This document shows, one piece after another, positions 6,253 through 17,241 of a DNA stretch of 64,000 bases. The stretch comes from Sphingomonas sp. Leaf20. GTDB lineage: Bacteria; Pseudomonadota; Alphaproteobacteria; Sphingomonadales; Sphingomonadaceae. The position numbers and the translations under genes are program-made. The notes beneath the pieces are model-generated. The model was not told the DNA's origin and did not search any database. It was given only the letters and a program-made list of their open reading frames with translations. Location of the stretch: NCBI RefSeq assembly GCF_001421535.1, contig NZ_LMKN01000009.1:1695-65694 (forward strand). Direction: 5' to 3'. How positions within the stretch are numbered: the stretch's first letter is position 1; every line of letters begins with the position of its first letter.

Positions 6253-9060
6253 ATGACACGCCAGAGCCACGCTTTCGTCAGCACCGCCAGCATCGTGGCG
6301 CTCGCCGCGGCTATGGCCTCACCGGCGGCGGCCCAGACCACCGGCGCGGCGCAGGACGGAGCCCCGACCACCGCGCCTGCGTCGCCTGCGACAGCGCCTG
6401 ACTCCACCGCGCCGGCACCCGCCGGCGTGCCCTCTGCCGATCCGACCGGTTATCCGGCGAGCAACGACATCATCGTCACCGCGCAGCGCCGCTCGGAGTC
6501 GCTCCAGCGTGTCCCGATCGCCGTCTCCGCCTTTTCAAACGAGGCACTGGAGCAGCAGCGCATCGACGGCGGCTACGACCTGCAGCGCGTGGTTCCCAAC
6601 CTCTCGGTGTCTCGCGCAGGCTTCGGCGCCAACAATTTCCAGATCCGCGGCATCGGCTACCAGATCGTCTCGACCACGGGCGAGGCGGGGGTCAGCTTCC
6701 ACGTCAACAATGCGCCAATCGCGGTGAACCGCCTGTCCGACGCCGAATTCTACGACATTGAGCGCGTCGAGGTGCTGCGCGGGCCACAGGGTACGCTGTA
6801 CGGGCGCAACGCGACCGGCGGCGTCATCAACGTGCTGACGGCGCAACCCAAGTTCGACAAAGTCGCCGGCTCGCTCAATGCCGAATATGGCAGCTACGAT
6901 ACCCGCAAGCTGAAGGGCTTCATCAACGTGCCGCTCGGTGACGTGGTCGCTGTGCGCGTCGCGGGCAGCTACCTGAAGCGCGACGGATTCCAGCGCAACA
7001 CGGTGTCCGGCGAGCGGACCGACGGTCGCGATCTCTATTCCCTGCGCGGCACGGTCGCGATCCGCCCCTCCGACGACTTCCGCATGACGCTGATGTACGA
7101 GCGGTTCCACGAAGACAGCGACCGCACCGGCGGGCTGAAGCAATTGTGCATCAAGGACCGGGGGCCGACGTCGGTCGGCGGGGTGCCGACCACCGCGCTC
7201 CAGCAGCAGCTGCTGTCACGTGGCTGCGGGCTCGGTTCGGTCTTCGACGCCAATGCCAACGGCGCGGTCAACAGCAGTGCGACCTTGCCAGGTACGTTGC
7301 TCCTGCTCTCCGGCGTGCTGCCCGGCGACGTCTATCCGCAGGGGACGACGGGTGGCCTGCGCGACGTCCAGTTTCGCCGCCGGCCACAGTACGCGGCGAC
7401 CAACGACCTCGTGCAGTTGAACGTCGAGGGCGATCTGACGCCGACGCTCCAGCTGTCGTCGCTGTTTAGTTATGCGAACGACCGCGTGTTCAGCCGCATC
7501 GGCGATAGCGTCGCTTCGGTCGTGCCGTTCAACACCACGCCCTTCACCCCCGGCGGGGTCTTCACCGATCCGCAGCTGGGCGCGTCGCGCTTTTTCCAGG
7601 GCGAGCGGATCGATGACCTGTCGACCAAGCAGCTGAGTGAGGAGATTCGCCTCCAGTCGAGCTTCGCCGGCCCGGTCAACTTCAGCCTTGGTGGGATCTA
7701 TCTCAACTCGAAACGCCTCAACGACATCTACTTCCCCAGCAACGGCAACACGCTGTACGCGGTGATCCAGAACACGATCAACGCCGCCAATCCGGCCGCG
7801 CAGATCGGCATCGACCCCAATGCGGTGCCGACCGGCATCGGGCACAATTACTTCCTCAGCCGCAACCCCTACGTGCTCGACTCGCTCGCCGCATTCGGTG
7901 AGGTGTACGTCCAGATCACGCCCGACATTCGACTGACCGGCGGCGCGCGCTACACCAGCGACAATAAGAAGTTCGACGTGCTCTCGACGCAGCTGCTCTC
8001 GCCGGGTTCGGGCTTCCCCGCCCGCCTGCGCCAGCAGGCCACGTTCAACAAGCTGACGTGGCGCGCCACGGCCGACTGGCAGGTGACACAGAGCTCATTA
8101 CTCTACGCGTCCTATTCACGCGGCTACAAGAGCGGCGGGTTCAATCCGCCCGACATCATCGCCACCACACCCACCTACGCGCCCGAAGTCGTGGACGCGT
8201 TCGCGATCGGCACCAAGAACCGGTTCTTCGGCAACGCATTGACGCTGAACGCCTCGGCCTTCCACTACGACTATAAGGGATATCAGATCAGCCAGATCAA
8301 TGCGCTGACCTCGTCCACGACCAATACCGACGCCAAGATCTGGGGCGCCGAGCTGGAGACGGTGGTCGAGCCCGTCCGCAACCTGCGCTTCAACGGCACG
8401 GTCGGCTATCTCCACACCAAGATCACCGGTGGCAGCACGGTCGATCCGTTCGACCGGACGCAGGGCAATGCCGCCCTGACGCTGCTGAAGACGCCGCAGA
8501 CCGCATGCGTTGGGGCCACCGCCGGCGTCGCCGCGCTGGTCCGGGCGACCCAGCTCGGCATCCCAGGCTTGGGGCCGCAGGCGTTGATCGGCGCCTGTCC
8601 GACGGCGACGGATGGCGACGGGCTGTTCGCGGGTGCAGGCAATCCGCTGGCGGCGCTTGGCATATCTGTGCCGACTTCGGCGGGCGTACCCGTCGATCTC
8701 GACGGCAAGGAACTGCCCAACTCGCCACACTGGACGTTCGGCGGCGGTGCAGAATACGGGATCGAGTTCTCGGCCGGTAATCGGTTGACGCTGCGAGGCG
8801 ACTATTATCGCACCACGCGGTCGTTCGCGCGCTTTTTCAATTCGCCCTCCGACCGGCTGCGCGGATATGAGAACGTCAATGTCACGCTCACCTTCGACAG
8901 CGAGCCGCTTGGTCTCCAGGTGCAGGGATTCGCCAAGAACCTGACCAATCGCGACGTCATCACCGGCTTCTCCGTCCAGTCGGACGCGGTCGGCCTGACG
9001 CGAGAAGCGTTCATCAACGATCCGCGCGTCTATGGCGTATCCGTCACCAAGCGGTTCTGA
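6253..9060 (+). CDS. TonB-dependent outer membrane receptor
   Basis: A 935-residue outer-membrane transporter. The N-terminus has a signal peptide ending at about ASPAAAQ (residues 22-28), then an Ala/Pro-rich linker, a TonB-box-like NDIIVTAQRR near 74-83, and the plug domain (VPIAVSAFS to the RVEVLRGPQGTLYGRNATGG hallmark around residues 172-192). The rest is the 22-strand barrel ending in the aromatic C-terminus VTKRF. Sphingomonads use many such receptors for hydrophobic or aromatic substrates and glycans, so it need not carry iron. Its place between a regulator and oxidative enzymes suggests import of the compound they degrade. The aldehyde dehydrogenase ATG follows the stop by a single base. 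Confidence 0.92.
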   Translation: MTRQSHAFVSTASIVALAAAMASPAAAQTTGAAQDGAPTTAPASPATAPDSTAPAPAGVPSADPTGYPASNDIIVTAQRRSESLQRVPIAVSAFSNEALEQQRIDGGYDLQRVVPNLSVSRAGFGANNFQIRGIGYQIVSTTGEAGVSFHVNNAPIAVNRLSDAEFYDIERVEVLRGPQGTLYGRNATGGVINVLTAQPKFDKVAGSLNAEYGSYDTRKLKGFINVPLGDVVAVRVAGSYLKRDGFQRNTVSGERTDGRDLYSLRGTVAIRPSDDFRMTLMYERFHEDSDRTGGLKQLCIKDRGPTSVGGVPTTALQQQLLSRGCGLGSVFDANANGAVNSSATLPGTLLLLSGVLPGDVYPQGTTGGLRDVQFRRRPQYAATNDLVQLNVEGDLTPTLQLSSLFSYANDRVFSRIGDSVASVVPFNTTPFTPGGVFTDPQLGASRFFQGERIDDLSTKQLSEEIRLQSSFAGPVNFSLGGIYLNSKRLNDIYFPSNGNTLYAVIQNTINAANPAAQIGIDPNAVPTGIGHNYFLSRNPYVLDSLAAFGEVYVQITPDIRLTGGARYTSDNKKFDVLSTQLLSPGSGFPARLRQQATFNKLTWRATADWQVTQSSLLYASYSRGYKSGGFNPPDIIATTPTYAPEVVDAFAIGTKNRFFGNALTLNASAFHYDYKGYQISQINALTSSTTNTDAKIWGAELETVVEPVRNLRFNGTVGYLHTKITGGSTVDPFDRTQGNAALTLLKTPQTACVGATAGVAALVRATQLGIPGLGPQALIGACPTATDGDGLFAGAGNPLAALGISVPTSAGVPVDLDGKELPNSPHWTFGGGAEYGIEFSAGNRLTLRGDYYRTTRSFARFFNSPSDRLRGYENVNVTLTFDSEPLGLQVQGFAKNLTNRDVITGFSVQSDAVGLTREAFINDPRVYGVSVTKRF

Positions 9061-9061
9061 G

Positions 9062-10465
9062 ATGGAGGGCAAGGATCACGCCGCGCGCCTGCTCGATGTC
9101 CAGCGCGCGAGCTTCCGCCGGGACGGCGCGCCCGATCTTGCCAAGCGGCTGGATCGGCTGGCGCGGCTGGACAGCCTCGTCCTCGCGCACCACCGCGCGT
9201 TCGCCGCGGCGATCGACGAGGATTTCGGCGGCCGCTCGCGCATCGAGACGGGGCTGATGGAGGCAGCGCCCGTGCGCGGCGCGATCCGCCACGCGCGGCG
9301 CCACCTGAAGGGCTGGATGAAACCCGAAAAACGCCGGATCGCGCTGACCTTCCAGCCCGGCAGCGCCTGGGTCCGCTACCAGCCAATCGGCGTCGTCGGC
9401 ATCGTCAGTCCCTGGAACTACCCGCTTCAGCTCGCGCTCTCGCCGCTCGTCGACATTCTCGCTGCGGGCAATCGCGCGATCCTGAAGCCGTCGGAGCTGA
9501 CGCCGCGCTTCTCCGAACTCCTGGCACGTGCGATCGCCGACGCATTCGCCGAAGAGGAGGTGGCGGTCGTCACCGGTGGCCCTGACGTTGCGGCCGCGTT
9601 CACACGGCTACGCTTCGACCATCTGCTGTTCACCGGCTCGACGCGCGTCGGCCGCGAGGTCGCGAAGGCGGCGGCGGCGTCGATGACGCCGGTAACGCTG
9701 GAGCTCGGCGGCAAGTCGCCGGCAATCCTGTGCCCCATCGTTGACGTCGCGCGCGCTGCGCGCAGCATCGCCTACGGCAAGTTCGTCAACGCCGGCCAGA
9801 CCTGCATCGCGCCCGACTACGTCCTCGCGCCCGAGCATCTCGCCCGTCCGCTTGCCGAGGCGGTGCTGGCGGAGGCGGTGCGCGCCTATCCGCGCATTGG
9901 CGACAATCCGGACTATACCGCGCTTCTGCCGCTCTCCGCCCGCAGCCGGCTGGACGACGCGGTGAAGCAGGCAGAGGAGGCCGGCGCGATCGTGCTCCGC
10001 CACCCCGACAGCGGTGCCGGAGGGCGCTACCCGCCGACGATCGTGCTGGCGCCGCCCACCGCGGGCCTGCTCGCTGCCGACGAGATCTTCGGGCCCGTTT
10101 TGCCGATAATTCCTTATCGCACGCTTGATCAGGCGATCGCGCTGGTCGGCGACGGAGAGCACCCGCTGGCCCTGTACTGCTTCGGCGACGTCCGCGCGGA
10201 GATCGACGCGGTTCTGTCGCGGACCCAGTCGGGAGGCGTCACGATCAACGGCACGCTTCTCCATATCGCCCAGGAACAGCTGCCCTTCGGCGGCGTCGGG
10301 GAAAGCGGCGTCGGCGCCTATCACGGTCACGCCGGCTTCCAGCGGTTCAGTCACGCACGCGCCTTCTTCCGCGCCGGTCGCTTCAACCTGCTGGAACGGC
10401 TCGGCCCGCCATATGGCCGCGGCGTCGCGCGCGTGCTGGCATCGCTGCTGCCACGGGGAAAATGA
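9062..10465 (+). CDS. Aldehyde dehydrogenase, coniferyl-aldehyde-dehydrogenase type
   Basis: NAD(P)-dependent aldehyde oxidation. The 467-residue product follows the short class-3-like ALDH architecture, with the GTR-type SPWNYPLQLALSPL loop, glutamate motif ELGGKSP, and catalytic Cys in NAGQTCIAPDY; the C-terminal FGGVGESGVGAYHGHAGF is typical of coniferyl/fatty aldehyde dehydrogenases. The frame is open earlier, to an ATG at 9032 inside the receptor gene, but the ATG one base after the receptor stop is the natural start. It is the last intact enzyme of the plus-strand operon, and its stop overlaps a decayed SDR. By context it would oxidise an aldehyde formed by the GMC enzyme or by the carotenoid/stilbene oxygenase on the other strand. 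Exact substrate unknown. Confidence 0.9.
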   Translation: MEGKDHAARLLDVQRASFRRDGAPDLAKRLDRLARLDSLVLAHHRAFAAAIDEDFGGRSRIETGLMEAAPVRGAIRHARRHLKGWMKPEKRRIALTFQPGSAWVRYQPIGVVGIVSPWNYPLQLALSPLVDILAAGNRAILKPSELTPRFSELLARAIADAFAEEEVAVVTGGPDVAAAFTRLRFDHLLFTGSTRVGREVAKAAAASMTPVTLELGGKSPAILCPIVDVARAARSIAYGKFVNAGQTCIAPDYVLAPEHLARPLAEAVLAEAVRAYPRIGDNPDYTALLPLSARSRLDDAVKQAEEAGAIVLRHPDSGAGGRYPPTIVLAPPTAGLLAADEIFGPVLPIIPYRTLDQAIALVGDGEHPLALYCFGDVRAEIDAVLSRTQSGGVTINGTLLHIAQEQLPFGGVGESGVGAYHGHAGFQRFSHARAFFRAGRFNLLERLGPPYGRGVARVLASLLPRGK

Positions 10466-10752
10466 CGTTGGCGTCCACGATCCGGGGTTGCACCGCGCTA
10501 ATCACCGGCCCCGCGAGTGGCATCGGTCCCGCGCTGACGATCGGGCTGTCAGAACGCGAGCTCGGCGAGACGGCGGCGTTCTGCCGCGCTGGCCCGACGA
10601 TCAGCGGACACCCGCTCGACGTACCCAATGCCCCGGGCGAGCAACAGCGCACGGATCGCTAACGTCTCTAGCCTATTCGGCTTTGTAGCCCCACCCGGAC
10701 AGCGGGCTATGGGTCGAGTGTCAGGCGGGAAGAATGTGCGGCTGCTGCGTGA
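10462..10752 (+). pseudogene. Short-chain dehydrogenase remnant
   Basis: The first frame starts with an ATG overlapping the ALDH stop (ATGA) and reads like an SDR N-terminus: RGCTALITGPASGIG, the TGxxxGIG cofactor motif. After about 55 codons it ends, and a second frame carries NVSSLFGFVAPPGQ, the strand with the catalytic Ser. One more shift gives a Tyr exactly 12 residues after that Ser, but the following Lys of YxxxK is Val. The central 80 or so residues and the C-terminus are missing. So this is an SDR gene destroyed by internal deletion and frameshifts, once the last gene of the operon. Confidence 0.7.
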
Positions 10753-10758
10753 ATCACG

Positions 10759-12225
10759 TTACCTCAGCCATGCGCCATGGATGCCGGGCGGCACGCGGTG
10801 TGGGATGCGGACAGATGCCACGGGCGGTGCCTCAAAGTTCCGGGCATCCAGTATCTCCAGCGCGGTGGTGTGCCCCCCGGCGTCGATCACGAGCCCAATG
10901 AGCCAGCCATCACCCTCGCCAGCATCCGGCGAGCGCGGCACGAACACGAACTCGCCCGCGATGCGTCCCGGTCCGAAATCGTGTAGCCGTCGCGTGTCAT
11001 CCTCTAAATCGTGCCTGATAAGCGGCGCCTCTCCAACCAGCGTTTCCGTCATCTGTTCGGGCAGGCCGAGCGCATAGATATAGCGGTAGGGGCGGCCGGT
11101 TCGCCGCTCGTCTATCGTCGGCAGTTCCTGTGGCGAGGGGTCGATCGCGCGCTGATCCACCGATCCGGTCAAAGGGTCGATCGTCCATCGCTCGAGGCCG
11201 CGCGGCTGCTCGTCCGGTGCCAGGTTGTCGCCGGCGAACATGCGATCGTACGCGACCACGTCGAGCGCCACGCTTCCGTCCGGCAGATCATGAGCGTTGG
11301 CGGTGTGGAACACGAAGCAGGGATCGAGCGGGAACCACAGGATATCCTCCGCCTCGCCGTCGCGCGGCAGCAGCCCGATCCGGGCCGGATGCTTCTCGTT
11401 CCACCGATAGGGAAAGCCGTGCCCCGCCAGCACCGTGCGCATCGACAGGGTAAGGGGCAGGTCCATGACGACGACGTAGCGCTGCGTGATCGCGCAGTCG
11501 TGGATCAGCGGCCCGTGCGACACCGGGATCGTCACCGATCGTCGTACCCGGCCGGCGACATCGACGACGTTGTAGCGAATGCGCTTGGGGTCGGTCGCCT
11601 CGTAACACAGTGCGTGCAACTCGCCGGTCGCCGGGTCGCGGCGCGGATGGGCGGTGAACGAGCCGGGCAGGGTGCCGCCGAAATCATCGTAGCGCTGCGT
11701 CTCCAGATGCTCGTCGAAGCGGACCGGCGTGCTGCCGGCTTCGACCAGCGCCCAGCCACTGCCGGCATGGTCCAGCACGCTTGTGTTGACGGTATCGAAG
11801 ATGTGCCGTGGCCCCGGTGCCGCCGGCACATGCCTGGCTGCCGCGACATCGGTCGATCGGATCCAGCGATTTCGATACCACCGGGCTCGCCCGTCCTGGA
11901 GGCGGATGCCGTGCAGCATCCCGTCGCCGGTGAAGAAGTGGTAGGAGCGTGGGTCGGCGTCGGCGGGGTTTGGTCCGATGCGAACGTAGCGGCCGTCGAG
12001 CTCGGGCGGGATGATACCCTCGACATCGAGGTCTGTGAGGGTCAGCTCCTCAGTCATCGGCTCGTGAATGCCGGTAAGCAGCGGATGCGGCGCATCGCGG
12101 GGCGGCAGGCGGCTCTTGTTGAACGCGGCGATGCCGGTGACGATCGGCGAGGCGATTGCGCCGATGACGTTGTCGATCGACTGCTCGACCCGGCTGGCGA
12201 ACGTCGGACGCCGAGTGACCGTCAC
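10759..12225 (-). CDS. Carotenoid cleavage / lignostilbene-type oxygenase
   Basis: A 488-residue Fe(II) dioxygenase of the RPE65/carotenoid oxygenase family, which splits a C=C bond of carotenoids, apocarotenoids or stilbenes into two carbonyls. All four iron-binding His contexts are present in order: TAHPRRDP, LIHDCAIT, VFHTANAHD and the C-terminal PPGIHGAW. PELDGRYVRIGPNP and FTGDGMLHGI are family hallmarks of the first blades. The frame is open to 12369, but the start is set at GTG 12225, which overlaps the stop of the upstream ABM gene (GTGA), and the protein then begins at the normal family length. Co-transcribed with that monooxygenase. Aldehyde products would suit the ALDH on the opposite strand, an inference from proximity. 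Confidence 0.88.
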   Translation of the reverse strand: MTVTRRPTFASRVEQSIDNVIGAIASPIVTGIAAFNKSRLPPRDAPHPLLTGIHEPMTEELTLTDLDVEGIIPPELDGRYVRIGPNPADADPRSYHFFTGDGMLHGIRLQDGRARWYRNRWIRSTDVAAARHVPAAPGPRHIFDTVNTSVLDHAGSGWALVEAGSTPVRFDEHLETQRYDDFGGTLPGSFTAHPRRDPATGELHALCYEATDPKRIRYNVVDVAGRVRRSVTIPVSHGPLIHDCAITQRYVVVMDLPLTLSMRTVLAGHGFPYRWNEKHPARIGLLPRDGEAEDILWFPLDPCFVFHTANAHDLPDGSVALDVVAYDRMFAGDNLAPDEQPRGLERWTIDPLTGSVDQRAIDPSPQELPTIDERRTGRPYRYIYALGLPEQMTETLVGEAPLIRHDLEDDTRRLHDFGPGRIAGEFVFVPRSPDAGEGDGWLIGLVIDAGGHTTALEILDARNFEAPPVASVRIPHRVPPGIHGAWLR

Positions 12226-12539
12226 GATGGCGTTACGGTCTGGATGACGTCGAAGCCTTCGAAGCGAGGCGGCGCCAGGTATAGCGGCTTGTGGTCGCCC
12301 GCGCTTCGATGAGCCGCGCGAAACGCCTCGGACCTGGTCCAATTCTCGAAGTCCCCGCGCGACAGCCACACGGTATGCGACGAATAGAGGACGTGATCGT
12401 CGGCCGCCGGCCCGCGCAGCATGTGGAACTCGACGAACCCCGGGACGCCGGCAAGGAAAGAGTCGCGCGACAGCCAGACCTGCTCGAACGCATCCTCGTT
12501 ACCGGGAATTACCTGAAATCGGTTCATGGCGATGAACAT
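12222..12539 (-). CDS. ABM-domain monooxygenase (IsdG/HmuQ-like)
   Basis: A 105-residue dimeric-barrel protein beginning MFIAMNRFQV, followed by PGFVEFHMLRG and the YSSHTVWLSRGDF segment, a pattern shared by antibiotic-biosynthesis-monooxygenase domains and heme-degrading IsdG/HmuQ-type enzymes. An upstream ATG in frame (12560) is less likely because AGGAG lies 9 nt before the ATG at 12539. The stop overlaps the GTG of the carotenoid oxygenase, so the two are one operon. Heme degradation is known for close relatives by sequence style, but no iron-uptake genes sit nearby; a role in the oxygenase pathway is equally possible. Confidence 0.75.
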   Translation of the reverse strand: MFIAMNRFQVIPGNEDAFEQVWLSRDSFLAGVPGFVEFHMLRGPAADDHVLYSSHTVWLSRGDFENWTRSEAFRAAHRSAGDHKPLYLAPPRFEGFDVIQTVTPS

Positions 12540-12638
12540 GGGGGCAAGCTCCTGCGTCAACTGGGCAGGCCTAAGGTGGGGTAGAGTGGGAAGGGATGCG
12601 AGCGCGATGCCTCCCTATAAAAAATGAACGCGTCATCT

Positions 12639-12650
12639 GAACGAATGTTC
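12639..12650. promoter_or_regulatory. Short palindrome upstream of the ABM/oxygenase operon
   Basis: GAAC-GAAT-GTTC is a perfect 4+4 inverted repeat about 100 bp ahead of the ABM start, next to an AT-rich TATA-like stretch at 12615-12625. It resembles the Gram-positive SOS box by shape only; function is unknown. Confidence 0.2.
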
Positions 12651-12716
12651 GAAAGCGGAAGGCGATCAAGGTGAGCTGAGCTTAAGGTTCTGGGTCCAGT
12701 TCGCGGAAGTGGTAAT

Positions 12717-14324
12717 TCAGCGGGCGACGAGGAGGGGCGCGCCGCCGTCAAGCGAGACATGGGCGTCGATGTCGGTGTGCACCAGCACCAGCCCGGGCAC
12801 CGCAAAGCTGATATGCACGCCATCGATCCGCTCGAACGTTGGCATCTTCTGAAAGTTGATCGGGCGACCGGCGATTATTGCGTAAAGGCCGTCTCCGCCC
12901 GCTCGCCATAAACCATTGGCAGTCGCTGCCAGAGTGTAGAAGGGCACCGTCTCAAAAGGCAGCGTCAGTGGATCGGCAGGCCAGCTCGTCTGCATAGCGT
13001 GCGGTTTGTAGTAGAGTCGTGGGACCTTGTCGCCGCATGCCTCAACCACCTGTCCGCTGGGGAAGAAGTGAACTAGACCTACGGTGGCTACGACGCAGCG
13101 GGACGGCCAGGGACGGGGCCCACGCCGTTGATTGGCCCGCCGAGCCCGGGCACTTCGTTTACTGTGCCCGTGATGGTATCGATGCGCTTGGGGCCGGCGC
13201 CCCACTCGCCCTTTGCGAGCCCCACGAATAGCGTCGTGCCGGTATCGAAGGGTGCCATTCGCACGATGGGACCGGTGAGCGGCGTCGAGAGAGTGATGAC
13301 GCGCTCTCGCCCGCCCGCGCTGACCATGAGGCGGTTCCGGCTGACCGCGATCATCCGCTGTTCGGTGCAGCTCAGAGCCTGAACCGCTTCCCCGTGAGAT
13401 CCAGGCGTTCCATCGCGTACCAAAACCGTTGCTTGAGGTGGGACAGTTGGCCATCCGCGTCGAGAATAATTAGTGCGGTGCCCGCGACACAGATGTCGGC
13501 CACCGGTCCGGACGTTGCCTCGGTACGGCGGTTAATCTCCCCCGGTGCGACGCTCGAAAGCGTGCCGCTCTCCGTGAGCAGCCATAAGCGATCGGCGGCC
13601 CAGGCCGCGCGCTTAATGAAGCGGTCCTGTCCGAGCTGCCCTCCCTCTGAAGTTGGAGCTACAGAACTCGTCGCCGCACGCACTGCCGTCTGATCCTCGC
13701 GCAAGGGCGCCGGAGCCTCAAGCTCGGCTGGAACACGGAAGCGCGTCGATGGGATGGCGGTGCTGCTGATCGAGACCAGCTGTGAGCAAAAAGGTCGGTT
13801 GGAGCGCCTTGCACGATCACTTCGCGGAAACTCACCCGTTTCGGACTGTCTGCGCCGGGAAAGCTGCTCTCTTGCATGGCCGCGAGGCGCTGGTGGCCGA
13901 TGGCGAGCCTTGTCAGTGACGGATCGCGGCTGATGACCAGCGGCATGGCACTGGAATGGTGGCGAGCATCGCCGATGAAGTAGCGAATGCCCTTCCGGCC
14001 GTTGATCGAGACGGTGTCGACCGGGAACCAAGGTTGCATGATCTCCGACGCGGGACGCATGCCGGCGCAATTGGCAGCGGTGTCCGCCGTCCGGGCGACC
14101 GTCGGGCCACCCGGCCCGGGTCTGACCTTATAACCCTAGCCGTTTGTCCAAAGATAGTAGCCGCGATCGTCGCTTTCAGCTCGAACGTCGCCGTTAGACG
14201 CAAGGCCTATTGTAAGCGCGCCCGCCGCGCCAGGCCTCTGGTAGATCGCCGTTGCGTCCGCGCCCGCTTGGGTGGGCGCGAGCGCGAGCAGCGCGACGCC
14301 TAAATTCGATGAATATCGTACCAT
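12717..14324 (-). pseudogene. Broken gene for a secreted protein of unknown family
   Basis: Reading from 14324 the sequence encodes MVRYSSNLGVALLALAPTQ, a plausible signal peptide, then a domain ending GYYLWTNG at an amber TAG (14136-14138). Coding sequence continues in the same frame (KVRPGPGGPTVAR, later GRKGIRYFIGDARH) and then shifts frame three times: near 13780 at a run of T, near 13375-13420, and near 13090-13110. The last part (VGLVHFFPSGQVVEACGD onward) ends at 12717. Each shift leaves good protein-like sequence on both sides, so one nonsense and three indel changes in one former gene of about 530 codons is the simplest reading. The middle has repeated short strand-like segments as in beta-propellers. 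Separate overlapping genes are less likely because no internal starts have ribosome sites. Confidence 0.65.
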
Positions 14325-14743
14325 CTGACGGCCGCCTCTGTGTGAACCATCATAGTACGCGCTTGCCTCGCAGAAGGAGAGGGCAACAACGATCCCGGTC
14401 AAGGCCGAACGAACGTCTGCGGGTGGGGAGGGCGCTGCCGACCCCGAGCGTCTGGAACTGAGACTTATATACCCAGCCGTCGGATCCGGTGCACAGGTAG
14501 CAAATTTCGACCGGGATCGCCCTAGAATGCCATGCTGTGCAAGGGGCGAGGCATTAGAGGGGCAGTTACGCCTGGAACAACGCTATGACCGCATCAATAG
14601 CGGCCGCATACGCCGTTGAAGGCGATGGCCACCAGTAATGGACGGATCAGGGTCTGTCTCACAGCCAGGGTCAGTGGCAGATAAGCCGCGCGACGCCGGA
14701 AACTTGTCCAGATCATCACGGCCTATCTGCCCACCAACCTAGC
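14325..14743. other. Intergenic, nothing recognised
   Basis: About 420 bp between the broken gene and the end of katG. One minus-strand stretch near 14590-14700 could be read as a hydrophobic peptide, but it has stops and no start, so it is at most a remnant. No hairpin terminator with a U tract was found for katG. Confidence 0.4.
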
Positions 14744-16969
<2,226 letters not shown>

Positions 16970-17117
16970 CTTGGCGTCCTCTCTCAATGAGTTTTACCAT
17001 CGTGCTGGCAAGATGCCGGATCCACCGTATATTTGTCCAATCGATTATTCGGGAGAGAGCCATCATCTGAGTCGATCACAGGCCAGAGACTTCACCCTGT
17101 CAGTGAGTCACACCGAA

Positions 17118-17135
17118 CGTTGCGTTCGCGCAACG
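17118..17135. repeat. Small hairpin with TTCG loop
   Basis: CGTTGCG-TTCG-CGCAACG is a perfect 7-bp stem with a 4-nt loop, in the gap between divergent katG and the beta-lactamase-like gene. It is too far from either start to be a leader of known type; it may be an operator or a relic. Confidence 0.4.
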
Positions 17136-17241
17136 CGTTGCATCCCAATCGACCGTTCAAGTTCACCAGCGCTATGCTTCAATTCCCGGCAGCGTGAGAC
17201 CAAAGGAGCATGGGGGTTGTAAGGTCAGCCTGACGTGCAAC

